A stretch of 60,000 nt of DNA, from assembly GCF_008831285.2 (NCBI RefSeq), contig NC_045147.1:4366001-4426000 (forward strand). Direction: 5' to 3'. This document shows positions 1-10,600 of this stretch, one piece after another. This DNA is from Nymphaea colorata (lineage: Eukaryota; Streptophyta; Magnoliopsida; Nymphaeales; Nymphaeaceae). Each line of letters opens with the position of its first letter. The first letter of the stretch is position 1. Under the pieces are notes generated by a model. That model was not told the DNA's origin. It was given only the letters and a program-made list of their open reading frames with translations, and made no database searches. Position numbers and translations under genes: made by a program.

Positions 1-613
1 ATTTGGTACTAGTCTTCACCCTTCATGTAAAAATAACTTTTACTAAGTAGTTTGACTAAGCCTGGCTTATGAATGATGTTTTAAATCTTCATTATTAGTG
101 GAATTTAAATTTTATTGAATTTATCAAATGATTTATCTAACTGGATACAATTTGTTATTTTGGAAAAAAAAATTGACAAAACGATATTGAATACTAGATA
201 GCATATTTAGTTTGCAAGGAAACTAATAGTGGTATTGAATCACGTATTGTTTAACCAAATCAAATTCCTTCTGATCAATAGGCTTCTCAAAGAATTCAAT
301 TGGTACTAGTCATCGCCATTCATGTAAAAAACATAATTTTTTAATAACTAGCCCGACTAAGCTCAAGCCATATCTCGGCTTGAGCTTAATTGAGTTCAGT
401 TTGATCTTCATAAGCTTGAGAGCCAATGTCGAGTTAGTTAACTTGAGCTCAAGTTGTGGCTTATGACACTCGAGCTAGGTTTGAGCTGGCTCGGCGCAAC
501 TTGTGAACAACTTTATGTATGATGCTTTCAGTCTTCATTATCAATGGAATTTAAATTCTCTCAAGATTTGTTAAATGATCCTCTTGATTGGTTACAATTT
601 GTTATTTTGAAAA

Positions 614-661
<48 letters not shown>

Positions 662-2345
662 GAACCATATTAAATACTAAATAACATATTTAGTTTGCTA
701 TGAAACTAATATTGGTTATGAAGCACATATTGTTTAACCAAATCAAATTTCTTCTGAATAGGCTTCTGAAAAAATCTAATTGGATACTAGTCTTCACCAT
801 TCATGTAAAAATAACTTTTTAATAAGTAGCTTGACTAAGTCAGGCTTATGAACAATGTTTTGAATCTTCATTATCAATGGAATTTAAATTCTATTGAATT
901 TATCAAACAATCTGTCTGACTAGATACAATTTGTTATTTTGAAAAAGAAATGGATATGACAAAACCATATTAAATACTAGATAACATATTTAGTTTGCAA
1001 GGAAACTAATATTGGTTATAAAGCACATATTGTTTAACCAAATCAAATTCCTTCTGATCAATAGGCTTCTCAAAGAATCTAATTGGTACTATCACCATCC
1101 ATGTAAAAAACATAATTTTTTAATAAATAGCCCAATTAAGCTCAAACTATATCTGGGCTTGAGCTTAATTGAGCTGAGTTTGAGCTTCATAAGCTTGAGA
1201 CCCAATGTCGAGTTAGTTAACTTGAGCTCAAGTTGTGGCTTATGACACTCGATCTACGTTTGAGCTGGCTTGGCTCAACTCGTGAACAACTTTATTTATG
1301 ATGCTTTTGATCTTCATTATCAATGGATTTTAAATTCTCCCTGGATTTGTTAAATGATCCTCTTGATTAGTTACAATTTGTTATTTTGAAAAAAAAAATA
1401 TGACAGAACCATATTGAATACTAGATAACATATTTAGTTTGCTAGGAAACTAAAATTGGTTTTGAAGCATATAGTGTTTAGCCAATCAATTTTTGTTTCC
1501 ATAGGTTTCTGAAAAAATCTAATTGGTACTAGTTGTCACCATTCATGTAAAAAAATATTTTTTAAATAAATGGCTCGACTGAGCTCAAACCATATCTCGG
1601 CTTGAGCTGAGTTCGAGCTTCTTAAGCTTGAGAGCCAATATAGAGCAAGTTAACTTGAGCTCAACTTGTGGTTTCTGGCACTCGAGCTAATTTTGAGCTG
1701 GCTCAGGTCGGCTTGTGAACATCTCTATGTATGACGTTTTGGATCTTCATTACTAGTGGAATTTAAATTCTCTTGGATTTGTCAAATGATCCTTTTGATT
1801 GATTACTATTTGTTATTTTGAAAAGAAAATATATATGGTTCTTCATAGCCACATTTTTTAAGCAAATCAAATTTCTTCTCAATAGGTTTCTCAAAAAATC
1901 TAACAGTATTAGTCATCACCATTCATGTAAAAAAAATAAATTTTTAATAAATGTTTTGGCTAAGCTCAAACCATATCTCGGCTGAGCTTACTTGAGTTGA
2001 GTTCAAACTTCATAAGCATGAGAGCCAATGTCAAGTTAGTTAACTTGAGCTCAAGTTGTGGCTTATGAAAATTGGGCTAGGTTTGAGCTGGCTCAATTCA
2101 GCTTCTAAATGGCTCTATGTATGATGTTTTGAATCTTCATTATTAGTGGGCTTTAAATTCTCTCTGGATTTGTTAAATGATCTTTTTGATTGGCTACAAT
2201 TTGTTATTTTGAAAAAAGAAAAAACTATGTTGAATAGCAGATAACATATTGAGTTTGTTAGGAAACTAATGTTAGTTGTGAAGATCATATTGTTTAACCA
2301 AATCAAATTCCTTCATAATAGGTTTCTCAAAAAATCTAATTGGTA
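1..2345. repeat. Alternating short/long tandem repeat array (at least 6 units, runs off the left edge)
   Basis: A unit beginning with attggtactagtc(a/t)tcacc followed by attcatgtaaaaa recurs at about 2, 299, 779, 1081, 1520 and 1902, and a last copy of its head lies at 2339. Spacing alternates 297, 480, 302, 439, 382 and 437 bp. Short units lack a middle block rich in gagct/aagctcgag motifs (for example 355-500). Long units contain it. The first two units together (777 bp) resemble the next two, so the array has a dimeric higher-order period. All units share a tail reading roughly ttgttattttgaaaaa and ttgctaggaaactaat. No coding capacity is visible. The array probably continues left of the window. 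Its class is unknown; it could be a satellite or the reduplicated LTR of an element. Confidence 0.8.
616..657. repeat. (AT)n microsatellite
   Basis: An uninterrupted run of about 21 AT dinucleotides lies inside one long unit of the array at the left end of the window. The other units have short A-runs at the equivalent place, so it expanded in one copy. Confidence 0.95.
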
Positions 2346-2376
2346 CTAATTCATCCCCCAACTAACTAAGGGTAAT

Positions 2377-2640
2377 TGATGGAAATGTCACAAATAAAAT
2401 TAAACACAATTTTGCTAAGAATATCCTAGTTGTTTTTCAAGGAGAGATAAGAAACATACTCATTATCATTTGATAGAAGGGTGCCTGATAGAAATGTCAC
2501 AAATAAAATTGAACACAATTTTGCAAAGAATATCTCACTTGCTTTTCAAGAAGAGATAAGAAACATATCTCACTTGCTTTTCAAGAAGAGATAAGAAACA
2601 TACTCAATATCATTTGATAGAATAATTGTCTCAGCTCCCA
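2377..2640. repeat. Nested tandem duplication (about 110-bp unit with a 35-bp inner duplication)
   Basis: A unit running from gaaatgtcacaaataaaatt to catttgatagaa occurs at about 2379-2483 and again at about 2490-2623. The second copy has an exact internal duplication of 35 bp at 2532-2566 and 2567-2601, starting atctcacttgc and ending aagaaacat. The inner duplication has no mismatches, so it is younger than the outer one. No ORF or promoter is associated with it. Confidence 0.9.
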
Positions 2641-3010
2641 GTTGTTCAAAGGAATGCAAATCAAGCTTTGAGGAACTTTAATATGCAACATAAAGCAATT
2701 TAACTCTTGAAAGTGTGTTAGCACGCCAATATACTCTTAGTTCAGAGAGCTTCCACTATCATCTCAAAAAAATATATATATATATCATCTTCTGCCTATG
2801 ATACGCTAGAGCGCAATTAATCTATCAATTTGAAATCACTACCTATATACTTGGCATTGACCAACAAGAACATTTTCTGGTACTACAAAGAAGAGGAATG
2901 GAAAAAAGTTGTTGGGTGAGATCACATTATTGGAGGCTCAAGTAGATCTCTTAGTTGTTGAGAAGGTTGCCCAAAAGCAGCATGTAACACATACCTTATG
3001 ATTAAGCTTA
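2641..3010. other. Intergenic, nothing recognised
   Basis: AT-rich sequence with a short (TA)n run near 2771-2783. I see no gene, RNA or mobile-element end in it. Plastid-like sequence may extend into its right edge, but similarity fades below about 3017. Confidence 0.5.
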
Positions 3011-3016
3011 CAAGTA

Positions 3017-3316
3017 AGCCAGTTTCAGTTTCAATATGGCCAACTCATCCACGAGGATCAGCTACTGGAAATTGACTTGGTAAGCTATTACCTCACCAAC
3101 TAGCTAACTAGAGGCAAACACCTTTTAAGTAGATTCCTCTTTCTGCTCCTTAGCCTATGAGTTATTAGCAGCTGTTTCGAGTCATCATCCCCCTCTCGAC
3201 GGCAAGTTCTTACGTGTAACTCGCCCGTTCGCCACTCAAAAACACCATTGTCCTTTTGATTTTCATGTATTAAAGAATACCACCAGCGTTCAGCCAGGTT
3301 CAAACTCTTCATGTGA
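3017..3316 (-). pseudogene. Decayed plastid 16S rRNA 5' fragment (nuclear plastid DNA insertion)
   Basis: Read on the - strand, this stretch follows the first ~300 nt of a plastid-type 16S rRNA in order. It has gaagagtttga and ctgaacgctgg near 3316-3285, then gagtggcgaacgggcgagtt, cgtaagaacttgcc, a gagaggggga block, cagctgctaata, and gctaaggagcag followed by gaggaatc. It closes with ttagctagttggtgaggtaa and tagcttaccaag near 3106-3076, then a cagtagctgatcc block. The order and spacing match the family; many substitutions and small deletions are present (for example ctcagga is lost after cctggc). The gtaagaacttgcc plus gaggaatc pattern is plastid/cyanobacterial rather than plant mitochondrial. 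The 89-codon reading frame here is accidental. It cannot be a working rRNA. Confidence 0.82.
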
Positions 3317-3689
3317 TTCACATTTGACATATTATGTTTTGGGCCAGTACTTGAAATAGCCATCCACATAGAAACACTTATGGTCCAGATTGATTAGTTC
3401 AGTTGATGGCCAAAGGAAGTTACTGAATGACTCACTAAACAAATAGTACAACTGCTATAGATGGGCTAAACACTAAATTAACAAACATCTCCTCTAACGA
3501 AATAAATCATATTTATAATACTAAAGTCTATAAAGCAGTTACTGAAAATAAACGTTCTTACAAAACGCTCGTGTAAAGTTAGTAGTAAAAGTTGCGCTCA
3601 TGCCCAACTCATTCTGAATATGCTTAGGTTCACATTTCATGGTTAATGAACCCAACTTGATTAAGGCTCGCTGTGCTCATTTTTTAGGG

Positions 3690-4090
3690 GTTGTTTGATG
3701 GCTTAGAATTTTGATTTTGGAATCAGAATTCCAAAATCAAAATTCAACCTCAAACTAGATTGGAATTTTCATTCCAATTCCTGTTGGCTTTTGTATTTGA
3801 TATTATGGAATTTTGATTCTAGAATTGAAAATTACTTGTTTGATGAAAGGAGATGTAAAATTGTAGAATTCATGAATCAAAGTCTTCCTGCCTTGTGCCA
3901 AAAAAAAAGGTAAAAAAAATTCTAGAATACAGAAATCATAATTCCACCTCTTAGGGTAGGATCATAATTCTGGAAATTTGATTCTGAAAAGAGTGTATAA
4001 TTCCATAAGCAAAACTCTTCGCTTGATAACACAATTCCCATTTCATCAATAATATGAATTTTACTTTTAGAACTTCATAATTCTGACTGC
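3690..4090. repeat. AT-rich fold-back / MITE-like sequence
   Basis: The block opens with ggggttgtttgatgg, a common edge of plant non-autonomous DNA elements. A perfect 18-bp inverted repeat (gaattttgattttggaat, 3706-3723; partner 3728-3745) with a 4-bp spacer follows. The rest is made of rearranged gaatt/attcc/ttctagaat motifs on both strands, for example near 3800-3870, 3918-3945 and 3955-3990. No matching right terminus or target duplication was found, so the boundaries are approximate. Confidence 0.6.
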
Positions 4091-4249
4091 ATCATACAAG
4101 TGAGCCTTGGAAAGAGGATGCCACTTGCTGAAATACAAGCTGATCTTCCATTAGATTAAAAGTCCAGTACAATCGATGCCATAAGAAAATTCAAATCCGA
4201 TTGCTAATCGAATTCAAATTTGGTTACAATTTCTGTTGATGAAACTAAT

Positions 4250-4685
4250 TTTCGAAGTCGAATTGGATTTCTAATTTGAGCAAGATTAAACGATATTTGA
4301 TCAGTTCAGTTCGATGATCTGTTAGCACCAAGCTCGAGAAGAGAGGGAAAAGAAGAGAAAAAAGATATTTATATTTTTTTTTTCTTTTTCCTCCGCCTGC
4401 CGAGATAGCAAAGCGGAGCGACAGATCCAAATCCGAGAATCGTCTTAATCTTCTCCAGTCCGAACTATAAGAGCCATCATCTCCAATCCCACGTTTCTCC
4501 TCCATTTTTCCTCCTCGTCGTTCTTCCCTTCCGCCGATAGATCTCCACCGGCAATTCTCCGATCTGTTGTCTACGAATCTTGGTCATCCGATCCGACCGA
4601 TCGACGGGATCCTGCGGTGGAGATTGACAAGTCTCGTCGCGGGGTTCATCCGGAGGGGATGGAAGCGCGCACGATCGGTTAAAAA
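4250..4685 (+). promoter_or_regulatory. Upstream region and 5' UTR of gene 1
   Basis: The last 185 bases before the start codon are C/T-rich and GC-richer than the flanks, as expected of a plant 5' UTR. An AT-rich block with tatttatattt lies near 4366-4376, which may be a TATA-like element, but no transcription start can be read from sequence. The leader holds one short upstream ORF, listed separately. Confidence 0.4.
4659..4682 (+). CDS. Short upstream ORF (7 codons) in the gene 1 leader
   Basis: ATG at 4659 opens MEARTIG followed by TAA at 4680-4682, only three bases before the ATG (4686) that I take as the main start. I saw no other upstream ATG between about 4500 and 4659. An uORF this short and this close to the main start would leave little room for normal re-initiation, so it may lower translation or work through leaky scanning. 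Whether it is inside the mature leader depends on the transcription start, which I cannot see. Confidence 0.5.
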   Translation: MEARTIG

Positions 4686-7600
4686 ATGCCTGGAATTACG
4701 CAGAAGAATGCTCAGCTCGGTAATTCTTCGGGCGTCTCCGGATCGAGGCCGTCCAACGGCCTCTGGTCGAAGATTGGAGACGACGTCTCCTATGATCAGC
4801 TCCAGAAGGTGAACGCATAACTTGAAACCGCCATCGGTTTTCCCTCTTTGGTTCTGCCCGACTTCGTTCTTTGGGCTTTAGCTCCTTCTTGTTTTACGTT
4901 TTGAGAAAATCGAATGGATGTGGTTTGTTTTCTTTAGAATTATTTGGAGTTTCGATCGGAAACCTGTATGTTTAATAACTTATTCGATATGAATTAGTGT
5001 TTTCATGAATAACAGTGGTCTCTAGTTAGGCGATGAAATTGTTGATTGATTATTTTCGCTGCATATGGGGTGTATGATATTTGAGAAAGTAAAATCTGAT
5101 GCGATTGTGGAGTACTTGCATCCGATTCCAGGAGAAACTTTAACAGTTTTTAGCGAATTTGCGTCTTTATTGATGATTTTACTTTCTGTTTTCTTTTCCT
5201 TTAATGTCTGACAAGCTTGTCAAAATATTGATTTTTAGTTTCTAACGATTTTATATGAAGCTCTAAAGGCTAACTAGCTTATTCAATCACAAGTTCCATT
5301 ATAGTTGCTAGGCTACCAACAGATTTGTACAAGTCATCTATAAGGTCAGTTTTCTGTAATAAGATGAGCTGAACCAGTCATTGATCACTGTAGGATTTGT
5401 TTTTTGCCCTGTTATGCTATTCTGCGGCTATGACTGCTGCATTGTTTCCTTTCTCTCAATTTGGAGTACATTTTTTAGTAAAATAGACTATTATTTTGTT
5501 GCTTTCGCGGCTTCGTCTGTAATTTTTCTTATATGAATGTTACTTTTGGATCAGTTCTGGAGTGAACTGTCACCTGTGTCGAGGCATAAGCTATTGAGAG
5601 TCGAAAAACAGGCGCTATTTGAACAGGCAAGGAAGAATCTCTACTGTTCTCGTTGTAATGGGCTACTTCTTGAAGGATTCTCGCAGATTGTCATGTACGG
5701 GAAGTCGTTACAACAGGAGAATGAACGGAATTTCAACGCCAAATCTTCAAGCTGTAGAAATAAGAGTGGCTATGGATCCATGAGAGCGTCCTTGCACTGT
5801 CACGATGATGCCCATGACCCATTGGTTCATCCATGGGGAGGCTTAGTTGCAACCAGAGATGGGACGTTGACTCTGTTGAATTGCTTTCTTGATGGGGCTT
5901 CTCTTGATACACTTCAAAATGTATGTGAGACGTTGGTACCAGTAGACATGATTAATCAGATTTTTTTGCTTCCTTCTTTCCTTGAAGTAAGTTATGCTCC
6001 AATCTTTCTGTTCTCAGGTTTTTGACAGTGCACGAGCAAGAGAGCATGAGAGGGAATTGCTCTACCCTGATGCATGTGGGGGTGGAGTTCGAGGTTGGAT
6101 AAGCCAAGGGATGATAAACTATGGAAGGGGGCATGGAACAAGAGAAACTTGTGCTCTGCATACAGCACGACTTTCTTGTGAAACTCTTGTGGATTTCTGG
6201 TCTGCCTTGGGTGACGGAACACGAAATTCTCTATTGCGCATGAAGGAGGAAGATTTTATTGAAAGACTTACATATAGGTCAGTATTCCATAACATGGTGT
6301 GGATCTGATTAGTTTAACATGCTTGCATGGGACATGGGAGATCTAAACTTGTTGAAGCACTGGGCTTTAGCAACAGTGAATTTGTTCCAAAAAATTAATC
6401 AATGGTATGAGACTGGGCTTTAAACAAACGTTTTCCCATATATATTGGTGTCACAGGTCTCTTTAGCGTACGAGAAATAGCTACAGTTGCATATACATGG
6501 TGCTCTTGTCAGTCAATTTAATGTTCATCTTTACTTCTCATTATTAATTGTAAGAATTAGTTTTAATCTTTGCAGGTTTGACAGCAAAAGATTTTGCAGA
6601 GATTGTAGAAGGAACGTCATTCGTGAGTTCAAAGAATTGAAGGAACTGAAGAGGATGAGAAGAGAACCTCGTTGTACCAATTGGTTTTGTGTTGCAGATA
6701 CAGCCTTTCATTACGAGGTATGTTTGGTTAGTCGTGCTTTCTTAGATGAAGTATTTTTCTCCAGTTAACTTATGGTAACAGGTACCTTTTCCGCAAGTGT
6801 TTCATATGGTGGTTTGTTTTGTTATTTCTCTATTATGCGTTAACGACATTCATCTTGCCCTTTGTGGAAAATAGTATGACCTTGTACATCTATTATATGT
6901 TGCAGAACTGTGTTGTTGATAAATGGACACAAATTTGAGCTATAATAGTGACATAGGCCATCCATGATTTTTTCTTTTCCTTTTTTTTTTTCAGGTATCA
7001 AATACTTCAATTCAAGCTGATTGGCACCAGTCTTTCAGTGAAGCTGCTGATACTTACCATCACTTTGAATGGGCTGTTGGAACGGCAGAAGGAAAATCAG
7101 ACATTTGTGGGTTTCAGGATGTTGGTATGAATGGCAATGTCCAAGTGGATGGTCTTGATTTATCTGGACTGAGTGGATGCTTTATCACACTGCGAGCTTG
7201 GAGGCTTGATGGTCGTTGTGTTGAGTTGGCTGTAAAAGCACATGCCTTAAAGGGCCGGGCATGTGTCCATCGCAGGCTAATGGTGGGAGATGGGTTTGTT
7301 ACTATTAACAAGGGGGAGAATATTCAAGAGTTCTTTGAACATGCAGAAGATGCTGAAGAAGAAGATGTAATATGTTCTTTCTAATGATTTCTGAATTTGT
7401 TCTTGATCATGATTCTTAAAGTCATGATAGTGTTGCAAGTTGTAGAAGTGCCCAAAGTTCTTGTTCATCATATCAATGTTAAGATGTCTTAGTTTCCTTT
7501 TGTAGGATGATGATTCTGTTGATAGGGATGGCAGTGAGATTGATGGTGATGGCTCTCGACCTCAAAGGCATGCAAAGAGCCCGGAACTTGCAAGGGAGTT

Positions 7601-10600
7601 CTTATTGGATGCTGCAACTGTTATTTTCAAAGAACAGGTGGGTTTACTCCTGCAAATTGGTCCTGTTTTATTTTTGCTTCCAATTTTGAGCTCATTTCTG
7701 TTCGTGAATGTATATCTTGTTATTGTCAAAGGACTAAGGCTATAGTTTGGAGTTCTTGATTATGAAAAGAAAGCTGGTATACGGTATACCTACTTGCTAT
7801 AAGGATTAATGGTCAAGGCCTAAGTTATCAAAGTCAGAGTGTGGACACTGGTTAGTGAAGGGCCCAAGGCCCTAAATGACTAGTTGGTTTGAATACTCTA
7901 TCTTTGGGTATTATGTCATGTGAGCATCAGTGCACTATTTTTCAAGAAACCCTGGATGCAGGCATGACAAGGTATATATATAAAGTGAATTCAGCAATTG
8001 ACTACTTTTTTGCTGTCCAGCTGGACTCTGGCTGTTTTTTTGAAATCAAGCTCCAGCAATGAAGTTATACAACTCAAATCTGTAGGTCTGGATAAAAACG
8101 TCCAAAATTTGATGCATGGATTGGACGGTAGGATTCCTATTTTTTTGCAAATGTAAAGCAATTAATGCCATTGAATCTAAAACTCCATGAAATCCAATAT
8201 CTGTATCTGGCTTTGTTTTTTTTCTTATTTAGGTATGAAAATTTTGAGTTCACTTGTGAAGCCAGATTTAAGAAAATGAGCTGCAATCATGCACATGTGT
8301 GTTTGTGTATACACACACATACACACACACACACACATAAAAAACAATGCCAAAGTGGAAGTATCATTTTCTTATTTCATATTTTTCCTGAGTTTTTGAG
8401 GGGAAAAAAATTTTGATATATTTTAAAAAATATGTTTTTTTTGGAAAAAATGCATTAAAAATGGAAAAATAAGTAAGCTGAAAAACACAAAAAATACCAT
8501 TTTTTGAAAAAAAACACAAAAACACATGTTTTTTTATGTTTTTTAATGCCACACTGCTTCTTTCTATTTTTAAAATTTTTATTTGTTGCTTATCTACTTA
8601 TTTTTTGATGTTGTCTTATTAGTTTCTCATTTATTTTACTTTTCCATAATTGTTAAGATTTTTTAATTTTTTAACAATTTACCATATTTTCCCCTTTTTT
8701 TTAAGCTCACTGTATTTTACCCGACAAAAATCTGACTGTTTAAAATGCAAATACTATTTAGAGTTTAGACACAGAGAGAGAGAGAGAGAGGGTAGTACAG
8801 TGTGAGGGTGAGAGGGTGGGGGGGGGGGGTGTTGGATATTAATAAATCTACTTGTGATACAGAAACCTATTGGTCTGAGAACAGAGCCTAGGTGATAACA
8901 CAAATCAAGGCCCTGGACCTGTTGTTAAGACAACTAGCAGAGTTCTCTTCCTGGGAGCTTTAGTTGCACCCTTGCTGTTTTGGTATAATTTGCATTATTG
9001 TACATCTTAGAGAGCATCTATATGGTCTATTTTAATTCTTAGATTAAAACCTTTTTGAGGACCTCCACTGCTCTCTTTTCTAATATTTCTAATTTTTAAA
9101 GTCTACTTGTTGTAGCATATTGAGAATAGAACACATTCTTTTGAGTTTCCACTATAATTCATATGCTTCACAATTTTGTTGAATCAATGTGTGGTAGGAG
9201 CAGAATCAAGTTGTTTTGATATAATTTGAAAGATGCACTTTGTATAGTACTTGGACATTCCTAAGAAATTATGATTGCGTCAGGCAGCATTAACTGAATT
9301 ACTAAAGTAAAAGCCACAGGCATGCTTTTACTAATGTATATAACCATAGCAACTTCAGTTGTACGAGTCATATGGATGTGAAATGTAGGCATGAATTTGG
9401 ATGTGTAGGTATTTTCAGAAGGAATTTGGACGCATAGGCAGGACCTTAAGTATTTATATGTGTAACAATGTGATTCCCTTTTTTATTCTTAAGCAGGAGG
9501 GAATGGCAGGAAGTTATTTCGTGACCTATGCATCGTTATACATGCACATAGAGTTATGACACTATATTTCATAGATTTCCCAAAACTGCCTGCTCCTGCC
9601 ATGACCACAGTTGACCCAAGTCCTGAACTCTAACCCAGAAATATCTTTTAAAGGGGGATTCTCTGGTCAACCTGTGAAACTAACTCACAGCGGATTAGTC
9701 CAATTTGGCTGGTTACTCACTCAAACTTGCCCAGCTTAAGCTTAGCTAGATGAATTCTTGAATATTCTGGGCTGTCTTGCAATAATATTTATATAAAGGA
9801 TGATGGATTGCTGAAAACCATGTAACAATCTAATCCGCTTTGTATCATTGTATTAGTTATTGGTGACCCAGTCTAATTTTGTTTTAATTATAAGCAAGAG
9901 AGCTGCAATTATCTTAGATGCCCACAATGATACTGAACTTTCTTTTTCATATTAATTTTTCTAATGGCAAAGAACCATGGAGAGGTTTCACCTGTAATAG
10001 TTTTATGAGATTACTGAACTTTTAAAACCATGCATGGGATTATTGCAAATTGCATTTTGTATATCACAACTGTGTTTTTCTCTATGCAAAAGTACTTGTT
10101 AAAAAAAAGGCCAGCTTCAGCAGAGTCAACAAGAAGTTATTCTATTTTTAAGGGTAAGAATGTTCAAAACACGTCATAAAATTGTAGATGATGTATTTAC
10201 TGCTTTCTGTTGAGAATTCCTCCTTTGGCTATCAATGCATAGAGCTGCTTCCAGCTACCTGCTGGGGTTATGCCCCCATCAGTTTATTAATGAAGAACCT
10301 CTACTAGAAAGGCCTCTCATAGAGAAAAAGGAAGGCCACTATGAGTAAAACATGTTGGATAGCTAGGTTGTATTCCCATTGTTATGAGTATCTGGTTGAC
10401 TTGGAAGTTGAAACAAATGGGAAAAAGCAAAGTGCAGACCTCCAACCTATGGTGTGCTTGAGCCGTTCCTTCAACCTCCAGTTATTGAAGCTATGTACCA
10501 TGAAAGAGGATAGTGATGGGTGGTTTACTGTCCAATAAGAGAAGAAGCGTTAACTTTAGGGAAAGAAAATCCCTCCTACACTTCCTAGTCAGTCCAATCC

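Noticed and set aside
3100-3369. 89-codon - strand protein
   Set aside because: The frame is the translation of a decayed plastid 16S rRNA fragment, not a gene.
5921-6025. Extension of the exon 2 frame past 5920
   Set aside because: The reading continues through intron 2; the GT at 5921 and the acceptor at 6017 fit the phase and protein continuity into VFDSARAREH.
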